From positions 682,001 through 746,000 of the forward strand of contig NC_064675.1 of assembly GCF_023278565.1 (NCBI RefSeq): DNA of 64,000 nucleotides. Reading direction: 5' to 3'. Origin of the DNA: Colletotrichum lupini. Its lineage: Eukaryota > Ascomycota > Sordariomycetes > Glomerellales > Glomerellaceae. The translations under genes were made by a program, and so were the position numbers. Of this stretch, positions 1 through 11,669 are shown piece by piece; position 1 is the stretch's first letter, and each line of letters opens with the position of its first letter. Below the pieces are notes generated by a model. The model was not told where the DNA came from, did no database searches, and saw nothing but the letters and a program-made list of their open reading frames with translations.

Positions 1-3000
1 TCGTTTACGGTACACTGTAGCCGTAGGGGACCAAGGAAGGTACTCCGTACTCTGAACTTGAAAAAGTTGTGAGCCAAGGTGGCTGAGATGCTAGGTACTG
101 AAAGGCGATACTCCGACAGCCAAGTCGAGTTAGGCCAGAGAAGCGCGTGGCTGAAGAGCTGGCAGAGAGAATACAGAGTGTACGTGAGGTATCCGGGAAA
201 TGGTCGGAAAACAGGTTGTTAGTGGAATCGGCTGGTGAGCAGATACTCGGTCGATACTAATTCGTAGTGGATTCGGCTTAGGCCACCGAGGTCACCTCTG
301 CTGTGTACCGGTATCCGTGTGTGGGTGTGTGTCAGGTACCGGGAATGCAGCGATGAAGGGCGTAGCGGGAAGACAGGATGGATCGGTGGGGACGGCTCGC
401 GGGTAGAGAAGAAGTCCAGACCCAGTGTTGATCTGTGTGGTGTCCGTAAGAGGCAGTCTCAGGTCTGGGAGAGGTGCGGGAAACTGGGAATACCAGTGAT
501 CGATTGGATGGGGACGTGGCAGTCGTTCGTCTTCTCCGTCCGTCTCTGGTGCAAGTGTCTCTCGGTGTGTTCAACAAGCCCCTCTGCCCCTGCCCTGCGT
601 CCAGAAGGACAATCCGAGAGGGTCGAGACACGGGGGAGTCGTTGATCGGATGCGTCGAAGCTAGGTCCAGTGACTCTCTGGTGCACCAATCACAATGTTG
701 CTAGTCGGGCTGATCCGATGTGTCCAAGGTGGTGCGATGAGAACAATGTCCAGGTGCAGGTGCAGGCGCAATCGAGTGACCATACATAGATGGCTGGCTG
801 TTGACTGTCCGGAGACAGCAAATTGTGAGAGGCCCGAGAATTAATAGTTGATGGTTGACGATTGATGGTTCATGGTTGTTGACGCATCCAACAGAGGTGG
901 GGTACGAACTTGTGTTATTTTATTTCTTCCCCCTTGGGGCCCTAGACAGGTGGGACGTACTCCGTAAGGTTCCTTGCTCCGTCCGCGACGGATACCTAGG
1001 TAGGTACGTAGACTCTGATCCCGCAGACGAATGGAAATGGCCCAAGGACAAGTGGGATTCTGGAACCAGACGAGCGTGCAGATGTGGGTTGGGGAAGGAA
1101 GGGCCCAAGGGAAAGCAAGCACGACAAGCGGAAGGCAAGAAACACCCCGGTGCAGGTGCCAACCAAACAGGCCCTTTCCTCCAAAGCCCACCTCAACCTG
1201 AGCTCTTGCCGTCAATCTCGAAATCGTGTACCATTGCAGCAGGCACGCTCGTGATCAACCAACGGTCCAGTCCCTTCCCTCCATGTCCGCACATCTGATC
1301 GGGTACCTATTGCAGGTACCTACCTTACCTTATGACCGACTTCCTCCGTTCAAGGATAGATTGATTCTTGACTCTTCAACTCTAGAGTTTAAGAGGTTGA
1401 CAACCGAAGACAGACGGTTGAAGACTTTGCCCTCCACGATATACTCTCTTCGGGGTTTGCCAATCGTGCCCGCTCAGGACCGAATCCGAACAGCAGCGTT
1501 GACGAAACAGCTTAATGACTTAGACTCCCGTCGTCCGTCTCATCCCGTCTCGTCCTGTAGTCCTCAACCACACCATTTAGCCGTGCATCCCGGACCGCCA
1601 CTCGACTGCTGTGTAAAGGAGGGATTTGGGAAGCAAAAATGGCTTGCCTTTGAGATATGCGCAACAACATTCGTCCAGTCGAAGGTAGGGTGTAGTCTCT
1701 ACCTACCGTTTTCAGGGCATTTCAGAATAAATCTACCTGGCCGGAAAGAAGCGTGAGAAGTGTTGCACCCGGTGCGAAGGGAGAAGTATGAATATACTGT
1801 GTCCGTAGTCCGAGAAAAAACCTCTTGTCCGCTTTTCCTCCGCCGGCTCCATACAATGCGGATGCGCGATGCGATCGATGCCATACATACCGTACTTAAT
1901 ACTGGTTAAGCCTCATATGGCATGCCGGCCTGTTGTTGGATATGCCCTAGTAGTTACGTGTGCTGCCGCCTGCGGCTTGCGTGCATGGGCGACCCAAGAC
2001 TAAGACACCCAGGTCCCGATCGAGCAAGCAGAAGAAGCAGGGTTCAGTGCGGTAGCTTAAGGCATCTAGAGTTGTAGATTTGGGGTCCCTACCTGAACTC
2101 ATGACACCTGCGTTACAGGACCCGTCAACCTTTTCGCCATCGCCATCATCTACTTACACACAACAATAACAACCTGAAGGGACGGATCACGGATCTACGT
2201 TTAGTTGTTGTGCTCTCTTGGAATCCCAATCCCCCACACCGAATGGTCAGACCGGCACAGCGTAAGGTAGGTAGACTGATACTTCCCGCCTCACTTTTCG
2301 CTTTCAACTTTTCTTGGGCAAATCATTATGCCTGGATTTCAGGTATTCACTCACGCAGTCGACAGGCAACGCAAAAGGCCAAACAAAGGTGCGGATAATA
2401 CTATTGGACGTTTTCTTCCCGCCTTGAATGGCGCACGGGCACCTCGGTCAAGATTTTGACTTTTGCAGTGTTCCCTATCGCGCCATTCAATCCTTTACCT
2501 CGTCTTTTGATGCAACATCATACCTCTGGCAAGTATCGTACCGCCTTACCATTGATGTTATTACCTGAGAATACCTATGCAACCGTATGAATACATAGAT
2601 GGGTTCTTCCCAAAAAGCATCTCTCCTGATGAAAGTATATCCTGTTCAGACAGAAGTAAGTAAGAAAAGGCAACAATTGCTTCCCGGGCAAAAGATTGGC
2701 TGCGGAAGCAGGAAAAGGCGTATCGGCTCCTGCCATCTGAGTGACATTGAAAAGAAGAAAAGCACAGTGCACCTTCATTTACTCATTTAACCCCTGTCGG
2801 GAGTGTTTCCAGATGGGAAGCTGCGGCAGACTGGGGTTGTCATTGGTCAGTCATCCCACGGTACGTACCGCCCCTCCCGCGTCAGAAAGTGGAGAAGGAG
2901 CCGCCGCACCGGCTGCGCACCCTCCCTCCCAAGGCTTCTCCTCCTCCAACCTTTCTTGGCGACATGCAACCACGACGCTTGACGCCTGGATGCTCGACGC

Positions 3001-3950
3001 CTTTGGTCTACTTTTGTTTCTCTCCTGCCCTGAGCAGCCAACCTTGCATCTGAACGGCAGAGCAAAACGGGATTTGCCCAAATCACCCTCATATCATTCT
3101 TTCGCAGCCGCAGAATGCACAGGCAGCCGCAGAATGCACAGAGGCGGTGATTGCCTACGCCATCTCGATTACGCACAAGGGTAGGTCGGTCGGTCTCTAT
3201 ACTTTTGCTTGGTGCTGTATCAACGCTGATCTGCTACAGAATTCATACTCGTCTTGCCTTTCTGACAACGTTGTGCTCGATCAATGGAGACAATCATGAA
3301 CTACGACCAGATATTCGGCAGTCTTATCTCCTTTGGGGAATACTGCGGCTCGATACACCCATGTATTATTTGACAGAAGAATTTGATCCTCCGGTATTGC
3401 GCATTCGCACAAACATCCCCCCCCCCCCTTTCGCTTTCCAAGTGCAAGCTGCGGACATTGCGCTTGCGCTTCTCGGCTACCTTAACCGCACGGTATCCAG
3501 TTCGGACACAAAGAATCAGCAGACGACCAGCCAACCCGAAAGCCAGCGATCCCATCAGTAAGCGAAGTCGTACTATCTATCGCAAGAGTCACAGACCACT
3601 CAGATGACCCGTTGTTTCTCTCACAGTGAGCTGCACTCCACCTGTAGGGTGCCTTGCAATGTGGGTCGCTCTAGCTAAGATGCATTGCATAAAAAGTAGA
3701 TTGGATACAGACACTAGGCCGTATCTAGAGTCTCAGGTACCGACTTCCCATCTAATTCTGTGCAGCACTGCAGCATGCAGTCGGGTCCAGTTATGTTGGC
3801 ACATCCCTGATAGGCTGCTGATCGAGCAACTAACTATCCGTACGAAGCAGACGTACGAATATCTACCTACTTACCACTGTTTAACTCCATCGTTTTACAT
3901 TACTAGAGGATTACCGCAGTACATATAGACGCTACCCTACCCTCGAATTC
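1..3950. other. Intergenic region, no supported gene
   Basis: Only short overlapping open frames on both strands, none with a recognisable domain or a consistent exon chain. Visible local features are a 19-bp direct tandem duplication (3104-3122 and 3123-3141), a C homopolymer at about 3419-3428, and two copies of the nonamer TACTCCGTA (41-49 and 958-966), a motif that recurs in other intergenic parts of the window. GC content looks ordinary until about 3950, where it drops sharply. Confidence 0.6.
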
Positions 3951-4263
3951 CGCACTATTTAACCTTAACCCTTTTCTTACCCATCCTTTCCTTTATTTTA
4001 CCCTCTCCCTTATTAAGGGATCGCTAGAATTATAGTTTTAATAGCTTATTAATAAGCTAATATTACTATTTAAAAATAAATAACTTATACTTATATATAA
4101 CCGCTAGGAGTCTTATTATTATAAAAATAATAATAAATATATTAAAGTACTTAAAAAAGCTTTTTAATAAACTTTTAATACTATTTAAAATTATAATCCT
4201 CGAGTTATAAAAAGAAACCGAGGTATTATATTAATACGGCCCTATTTATCTCGTTAATATTAA
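3951..4263. other. AT-rich left flank of the retroelement island
   Basis: The composition changes abruptly from mixed to strongly A+T at about 3960. No open frame of note. It contains a perfect 18-bp palindrome (4042-4059, TAGCTTATTAATAAGCTA). The last five bases, ATTAA (4259-4263), are the left target-site duplication of the outer retroelement. The TpA-rich look would fit an old repeat decayed by repeat-induced point mutation, but I have not computed RIP indices. Confidence 0.55.
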
Positions 4264-4777
4264 TGTTACGAAGGTAACTTTGTTTACCTTATTATTCGCC
4301 TTATTATCAATATTACGTAAGCAAACTATATACCATATTAATCTACGATTTCTGTAGATTATTATAGGTATTGATTATGTAAGCAATACTGCTTATATAA
4401 GCTTACGTGAGCAGTGGAAAGTACTGGAAGATAACTGAATAATCTGGAATTTACTCGAGGCGGAATTACGTACTACGATTACGCATTCACTTACGTATAT
4501 GCTTATTAATTATATCATAATTAATAAGCAATGGAATATTCTAGTAGGAGGTTTTTATGCCTATATGTAGGCGTGTATTTGCCTACCTAGACCTTTCGTT
4601 AAGCAAGCAACTTCTCATATAGTAATTCAACTATATTACTCTCTTTATTACAAAAACCTCTTTTATATACGCTTATTTCCCCTATATTCATATATTCTTG
4701 CTTCTATATGAATATTCACTTTTCATATTCTATATAAGAATATCCCGCATTACCTCGTTAAAGCTATACGTGCTAGA
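4264..4777 (+). repeat. 5' LTR of outer element (514 bp)
   Basis: Begins TGTTACG and ends GTGCTAGA; the ends are fixed by the ATTAA duplication outside and by the primer-binding site inside. It contains a TATA-like TATATAAG (4393-4400) and a perfect hairpin with 13-bp arms and a 3-nt loop (4501-4513 / 4517-4529). The 3' terminus is GA and not the canonical CA. Copies at 7623, 14286 and 16863 look identical. Confidence 0.93.
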
Positions 4778-4789
4778 GGTTATGAGCCC
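4778..4789 (+). other. Primer-binding site, half-tRNA-iMet type
   Basis: GGTTATGAGCCC directly abuts the LTR. It is the complement of GGGCTCATAACC, the anticodon arm of eukaryotic initiator tRNA-Met. This fits the copia-type mechanism in which a tRNA-iMet fragment ending in the anticodon loop primes minus-strand synthesis, instead of the tRNA 3' end. The same site follows the inner 5' LTR at 8137-8148. Confidence 0.8.
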
Positions 4790-5248
4790 AGTTATTATAT
4801 AACTGAGGTTTTATTTACTTAAGTGAATATTATTCACTTATCCGAGCTCTTCTATTTTTATTTACCTATATCATACCTATTATCATTTAGGTATATGCCT
4901 TTATCCGGTATATGCATATTCATATATTGAGATATCTTACTCCGCCCAAAATCACTTTTTCGAATTCGAAAATTCGAAATCGACCTTTATATTTAATAAA
5001 GGATTTATATATATAAAAAGGCAGACGAAGTGTAAGTCCTTTTTATACTATATACTTACTTTTATTAAATATCTATTTATAAGAAAAAGAAGTCAAAATA
5101 GACTTTTTCTTATATATATTTTTAGACTTAAAATAAGTCTATTTTCAAGCTTAAAAACAAGCTTGAATTCTAAGCTTAAAGTAAGCTTATTTATACTAGG
5201 AACAATACTAGTATATATTTATATTATATATATTCTAAAATATATATA

Positions 5249-7622
5249 ATGGCGGATATTATCAAGGCAATTACAGGCTGCCTTATGCCTGAAAATCAAC
5301 GCCTAAAAGGTAGTCAAAATTGGACTACTTGGCTTTCTACTCTTCATATTTATCTTCGACTTTTGAAATTAAATACCTATTTCGAAGTTGAAAACGAATA
5401 TGAAAATATTACTGAAGAGCAAAAAACCCAATCCTTATTATTAATAAGGCAAAATATTCAACCTGAGCCTCTTTCACTTATTTTTGATCAAATTGATCCA
5501 AAAGAGGCTCTTAATACCCTTAAAGCATCCTATGAGGGTACAGGACCAGTTCTACGTCAACAATTATACCTCGAATTCCACGCTATTAGATTGGAGCATT
5601 TTAATAGCTTAAATGAGTTTATTAGCTCATTTAAAAGCTATATTTCCAAATTAAAAAGCGTAGGAGCTATTATTGAGGATATAGACCAAAAAACGGTCTT
5701 TATATCAGCCCTAACTAATATCTTTCCGATTTGGGCTGATCGTCAAAGGTCTAATTTAAGACTTAAAGAGCCCCCTACTTTAGAGGCTCTTATTACGGAT
5801 ATATTAGACGAAAATAGGAGAGAAATCGATACTCCTATGTCTAGTAATACTATTAAGAGTAATAAATACTCTCGAAATAAGTATAATAAGTCTAAGACTT
5901 ATTATAAGCAAAATACCAACCCAAATACCAACCCAAATAAGCCCTCAAATTACCCAAATAAGCCCTCAAATAAGCCCTCATATCAACCCAAACCAAACCA
6001 ACCCCGAAACCAGCCCCGAAACCAACCAAACCAGCCCAATCTTTTTACGAAAAACCAACGCCCACATGGAGATTTGAACCCTCAGCCCTTACAATCAAGG
6101 AATTATATGGTTAGTGGTTCCGACCACTATACCATAGACCCACTTGATGAAAATTATCAACCTTTTCTCCCTCATATATTACCCAACTCGACTCCAAATG
6201 ATAATTTGGGCCTTTCGGGAGAAAATACCAATAATTCGGCTAATATGGGCACAAATACAACTGAAAGGTGGTTGTATGATACGGGTTCAACAGTCCATAT
6301 TACTAATAGTATGGATTTATTCGAAAATTTCGATAATAGGGACAATTTACCCCCTATTCGAACCGGAGCTGGCCCAGTTTACCCACAGGGTATTGGGGAC
6401 TTAATTTTACCTATCTATTTACGGGGTAAAATTATACCTATAAGGTTAAAAAATACCTTATATATTCCAGAATTCCCACTTAATATCTTTTCAGGTATAT
6501 TACACTACAAAAATGGTGGATATATTGAAAAGAATTATTTAGTGGATTCTGAGGGCAATGTATTTGCTTATTTGGATTTCAAAAGGCATGGATTTTTCCT
6601 TAATATTGCTTGGAAAAATCGAAGGCCTACTACAGGGTACCAACAAAACGATTTGGACCCTAAAAATCAGTATTTGGATCTAAAAAATATTTTAGAATCC
6701 ATTCAAAATTCTCTTCATAATATTACTATTAATAATAGTAATATAGAGAAAAATACTGATTATTTATCTGAAAATTCAGATAATCAGGCCTATTCAATCA
6801 CCCAGGAATGGCACGAAAAATTAGGTCATCCTTCTTACCCTTATTTATTAAAAACTGCGAAAATAACTAAGGGAATTCCTTTAGACAAATTAAAGGAAAA
6901 AGACCTAAATTGCCCGAGCTGTACTACAGCTAAGTTAACTAGGCAACAGCCTAAAATTAACTATAATCGGGCATTATTTCCACTAGAAAGGGTCTGTATT
7001 GATACAGTTAAAATTACCCCTACTACTATTAGTGGAAATAATTACGCTATTCCGTTTACGGATGATTTTACTGGTTTTCGAGATGTTGAATTCTCAAAAA
7101 CCAAAGAGAATATAATTAATATTCTCAAAAACAAACTGGAATTTTATTTTAACCAGTTTAATTCCTACCCTAAGTATATACGCTTAGATAATGGTACGGA
7201 ATTCAATATAGGGGAATTATTACCCTATATTAACGAAAAAGGCATTATTTTAGAGCCTTCCACGCCCTATACGCCCGAGCAAAATGGTATAGCCGAAAGG
7301 ACTAATAGGGCCCTTATCGAAAAGGCTAGAACTATTTTATTAGCAGAGAAATTACCCCTATATTTATGGGACGTAATTTTGAAAGAATTAACTAAATTAG
7401 TTAATTTTACCGCTAATATACGCCTTGAAAAGACCCCTATGGAGGCTTTTCTCGATTATTTCTTCCCAAAAAGAAATAATAAGCCGGATTTATCTAATCT
7501 AAGAAAAATCGGCTCTAGGGTACTTATTTATTACCCTACTCAAAAGCGAGTCACTTCGAATAAAATGTATACCTATACTCAAAATGGTATATATTTAGGA
7601 AAAGAAGGTAATAATATATATG
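5249..7622 (+). pseudogene. Outer element Gag-protease-integrase, broken by insertion
   Basis: Open frame from ATG 5249 through 791 codons, after which it runs 14 bases into the inserted LTR and stops at 7636. Residues 1-200 are a copia Gag-like domain. About 205-275 is an Asn/Pro/Lys-rich low-complexity stretch; no CCHC zinc knuckle is visible. The protease motif DTGS is near residue 344. Integrase shows the HHCC zinc site (WHEKLGH near 520, CPSC near 555) and the catalytic D-D-E (in CIDTV near 584, RLDNG near 647, PEQNG near 676). The rest of the frame continues in phase at 14805. The break is the ATATG target site (7618-7622). The leader 4790-5248 is packed with short hairpins and has no frame. 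Confidence 0.9.
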
Positions 7623-8136
7623 TGTTACGAAGGTAACTTTGTTTACCTTATTATTCGCCTTATTATCAATATTACGTAAGCAAACTATATACCATATTAA
7701 TCTACGATTTCTGTAGATTATTATAGGTATTGATTATGTAAGCAATACTGCTTATATAAGCTTACGTGAGCAGTGGAAAGTACTGGAAGATAACTGAATA
7801 ATCTGGAATTTACTCGAGGCGGAATTACGTACTACGATTACGCATTCACTTACGTATATGCTTATTAATTATATCATAATTAATAAGCAATGGAATATTC
7901 TAGTAGGAGGTTTTTATGCCTATATGTAGGCGTGTATTTGCCTACCTAGACCTTTCGTTAAGCAAGCAACTTCTCATATAGTAATTCAACTATATTACTC
8001 TCTTTATTACAAAAACCTCTTTTATATACGCTTATTTCCCCTATATTCATATATTCTTGCTTCTATATGAATATTCACTTTTCATATTCTATATAAGAAT
8101 ATCCCGCATTACCTCGTTAAAGCTATACGTGCTAGA
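7623..8136 (+). repeat. 5' LTR of inner composite (514 bp)
   Basis: Same start and end as the outer LTR and no difference visible by eye. It abuts the ATATG duplication on the left and the initiator-tRNA primer site on the right (8137-8148). Confidence 0.93.
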
Positions 8137-8607
8137 GGTTATGAGCCCAGTTATTATATAACTGAGGTTTTATTTACTTAAGTGAATATTATTCACTTAT
8201 CCGAGCTCTTCTATTTTTATTTACCTATATCATACCTATTATCATTTAGGTATATGCCTTTATCCGGTATATGCATATTCATATATTGAGATATCTTACT
8301 CCGCCCAAAATCACTTTTTCGAATTCGAAAATTCGAAATCGACCTTTATATTTAATAAAGGATTTATATATATAAAAAGGCAGACGAAGTGTAAGTCCTT
8401 TTTATACTATATACTTACTTTTATTAAATATCTATTTATAAGAAAAAGAAGTCAAAATAGACTTTTTCTTATATATATTTTTAGACTTAAAATAAGTCTA
8501 TTTTCAAGCTTAAAAACAAGCTTGAATTCTAAGCTTAAAGTAAGCTTATTTATACTAGGAACAATACTAGTATATATTTATATTATATATATTCTAAAAT
8601 ATATATA

Positions 8608-9489
8608 ATGGCGGATATTATCAAGGCAATTACAGGCTGCCTTATGCCTGAAAATCAACGCCTAAAAGGTAGTCAAAATTGGACTACTTGGCTTTCTACT
8701 CTTCATATTTATCTTCGACTTTTGAAATTAAATACCTATTTCGAAGTTGAAAACGAATATGAAAATATTACTGAAGAGCAAAAAACCCAATCCTTATTAT
8801 TAATAAGGCAAAATATTCAACCTGAGCCTCTTTCACTTATTTTTGATCAAATTGATCCAAAAGAGGCTCTTAATACCCTTAAAGCATCCTATGAGGGTAC
8901 AGGACCAGTTCTACGTCAACAATTATACCTCGAATTCCACGCTATTAGATTGGAGCATTTTAATAGCTTAAATGAGTTTATTAGCTCATTTAAAAGCTAT
9001 ATTTCCAAATTAAAAAGCGTAGGAGCTATTATTGAGGATATAGACCAAAAAACGGTCTTTATATCAGCCCTAACTAATATCTTTCCGATTTGGGCTGATC
9101 GTCAAAGGTCTAATTTAAGACTTAAAGAGCCCCCTACTTTAGAGGCTCTTATTACGGATATATTAGACGAAAATAGGAGAGAAATCGATACTCCTATGTC
9201 TAGTAATACTATTAAGAGTAATAAATACTCTCGAAATAAGTATAATAAGTCTAAGACTTATTATAAGCAAAATACCAACCCAAATACCAACCCAAATAAG
9301 CCCTCAAATTACCCAAATAAGCCCTCAAATAAGCCCTCATATCAACCCAAACCAAACCAACCCCGAAACCAGCCCCGAAACCAACCAAACCAGCCCAATC
9401 TTTTTACGAAAAACCAACGCCCACATGGAGATTTGAACCCTCAGCCCTTACAATCAAGGAATTATATGGTTAGTGGTTCCGACCTATAA
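8608..9489 (+). pseudogene. Inner element A, gag fragment
   Basis: Identical at protein level to the first 292 residues of the outer Gag-Pol frame (residue 293 already comes from the inverted segment), with the same start context 3,359 bp after the outer copy. It ends almost at once where an inverted piece of RT sequence begins at 9484. Protease and integrase are missing from this copy. It keeps the complete Gag domain and the Asn/Pro-rich tail, so it could in principle still give a Gag-like protein. No zinc knuckle is seen. Confidence 0.88.
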
Positions 9490-9669
9490 GTACCCTATAG
9501 GTAGTAGGATTACTTCCAGAAGCAAAAGTTTGGAAATAATCGACTCCATACTGTTGTTCGAAGCCTCTAACTACTAATCGGGCCTTATATTTATCAATAT
9601 TACCAGTATTAATATTGATTTTTCGTTTAAAGACCCATCTAGTAGATAGTGGATTCTTATTAGCTTTAT
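9484..9669 (-). other. 186-bp inverted RT segment
   Basis: This stretch is the reverse complement of RT coding DNA equivalent to 12597-12782, with a single mismatch seen (9656). The right end overlaps the resuming direct sequence by TAT (9667-9669, equivalent to 12786 onward), so the piece is flipped almost in place with three bases lost. The left end overlaps the gag break by one C. Everything between gag and this point (protease, integrase, start of RT) is deleted. Confidence 0.9.
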
Positions 9670-10982
9670 CTGCCCCTTTAAACTGGCATATACACCAAAT
9701 TGACGTTATTGGTGCCTTTTTAAATGGGGATTTATTAGAAGAGGTATATATAGACCCTTCTAATATACCTTTAACTGAATTTTTTGAAAAATACCCTCAT
9801 TTAAATACTATAAATTGGGATAAATCAAAAAATCAGTTATTACAGCTTTTAAAAGCCTTATATGGGCTCAAACAAAGCCCTAGACAATGGCAACTAAAGC
9901 TGAAGTCTATTTTTAATAAAATAGGCTTTTTACCTCTAAAATCCGATGAGGCTACCTATTCCAACCAGGATTTCAAAAATCCTGCTTTTATTGTTACCCA
10001 CGTCGATGATTTCCTTATATTTAATAAAAATATTAAATATATAGAGGAAATTAAGGGTAAAATATCGAAATATATCGATATTAAAGACCTAGGCGAAGCC
10101 TCGAATTTCCTAGGCGTCAAAATTACTAGAAATCGGTCTAATAAGACTATTTCTCTCTCTCAAAGTCATTATATTAAGGAAATTCTTAATAATAATGATT
10201 TTTCCGAAGCTAAAATCACTAATATACCTATAAATCCGGGTATATTAAATAGTGATTTAGGGAACGAAAAAGACGACTATTTACCTCCAAAAGAGCTATT
10301 AAAGACCTACCAGCACCTAGTAGGATCTTTAATGTACGCTATGGTTGTAACTAGGGCTGATTTAGCTTTTTCAGTCTCTTTCGTCTCCCAATACCTCCAT
10401 AAGCCCACTATTTACCTACTTAAGGTAGTAAAAGGTATTTATAGATACCTTAGTGGCACTATTCACTATAATATTACCTATAATGGTAATATTGGGCCTG
10501 TAGAATTAGTAGGCTATACTGATTCTAACTGGGCCGGGTGTAAAAGTACTAGAAAATCAACTTCTGGGTACTTATTTACACTAAATGGAGGTCCGATTAG
10601 CTGGAAGTCTAAAAAACAGTCTACTATAGCACTTTCTACTACAGAGGCTGAATTTAATGGACTTCAGGAAGCTATTCGGGAAGCTATTTGGCTTCAGAAT
10701 TTATTATCGGAAATAGGTTATCAAGTTAAACCTATTACTATTAAAACCGATAATAATGGGGCATTATCTCTTGCTTATAATCCTGAATATCACCAAAGGA
10801 CTAAGCATACTGCCCTATATTATTATTATACTCGACAGGAAGTAGAAAAAGGGAATATTAAAGTAGAATATCTCCCTTCTACTATAATGCCTGCCGATGG
10901 GTTAACAAAACCCTTACCTCGGGTTAAACATAAGGAATTCGTTAAGCTAATAGGCTTAAACGATCCTAATAACCCTATTTAA
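9670..10982 (+). pseudogene. Inner element A, RT and RNase H fragment
   Basis: Open frame encoding most of the reverse transcriptase (catalytic THVDD motif) and complete RNase H (YTDSNWAG, STTEAEF, KTDNNGA, ADGLTKPL), ending at TAA 10980-10982. The frame is open from within the inverted segment (first Met at 9615), so the first ~18 residues there are not RT. It differs from the B and outer copies at a handful of residues (for example HLN for NLN, FSE for FSK, LPP for LPS), showing it is a separate lineage or an older copy. Confidence 0.88.
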
Positions 10983-11050
10983 CCTATATTATACCCCTAA
11001 TATAGGTATTTATTTTCCTTATATTTTTATGAATACTTTAAGGAAAATAC

Positions 11051-11123
11051 TCTAGGGTACCAAAAGATTGTTCTAGGGTACCAAAAAACTATTCTAGGGT
11101 ACTAGAAATCTACTCTAGGGTAC
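11051..11123 (+). repeat. 21-bp phased repeats before the polypurine tract
   Basis: Four units beginning TCTAGGGTAC at 21-bp spacing (about 11051, 11072, 11093, 11114), with degenerating 3' halves; the last is partial. Equivalent arrays occur near 14170 and 16747, always between the pol stop and the polypurine tract. Confidence 0.85.
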
Positions 11124-11155
11124 TTGGTTAGCTATTTCAACATAGCTAATAAGGC

Positions 11156-11166
11156 AAAAGAGGGAG
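11156..11166 (+). other. Polypurine tract, element A
   Basis: AAAAGAGGGAG directly abuts the start of the middle LTR, the expected place of the plus-strand primer. Confidence 0.8.
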
Positions 11167-11669
11167 TGTTACGAAGGTAACTTTGTTTACCTTATTATTC
11201 GCCTTATTATCAATATTACGTAAGCAAACTATATACCATATTAATCTACGATTTCTGTAGATTATTATAGGTATTGATTATGTAAGCAATACTGCTTATA
11301 TAAGCTTACGTGAGCAATGGAAAGTACTAGAAGGTAACTGAATAATCAGGAATTTACTCGAGGCGGAATTACGTACTACGATTACGCATTCACTTACGTA
11401 TACGCTTATTAATTATATCATAATTAATAAGCAATGGAATATTCTAGTAGGAGGTTTTTATGCCTATATATAGGCGTGTATTTGCCTACCTAGACCTTTC
11501 GTTAAGCAAGCAACTTCTCATATAGTAATTCAACTATATTACTCTCTTTACTACAAAAACCTCTTTTATATACGCATATTTCCCCTATATTCATATATTC
11601 TTGCTTCTATATGAATATTCACTTTTCATATTCTATATAAGAATATCCCGCATTACCTCGTTAAAGCTA
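11167..11669 (+). repeat. Middle LTR, divergent and 3'-truncated (503 bp)
   Basis: Aligns with the other LTRs from its first base but lacks the last 11 bases and joins integrase coding DNA directly at 11670. I count eight substitutions against the four other LTRs (for example GAGCAATGG for GAGCAGTGG, and CTATATATAGG for CTATATGTAGG), so it is older or from another copy. It serves as 3' LTR of element A. Confidence 0.9.

Noticed and set aside
11051..11124. Phased repeats considered as a CRISPR-like array
   Set aside because: Eukaryotic retroelement context, 21-bp direct units with no unique spacers; part of every copy of the element.
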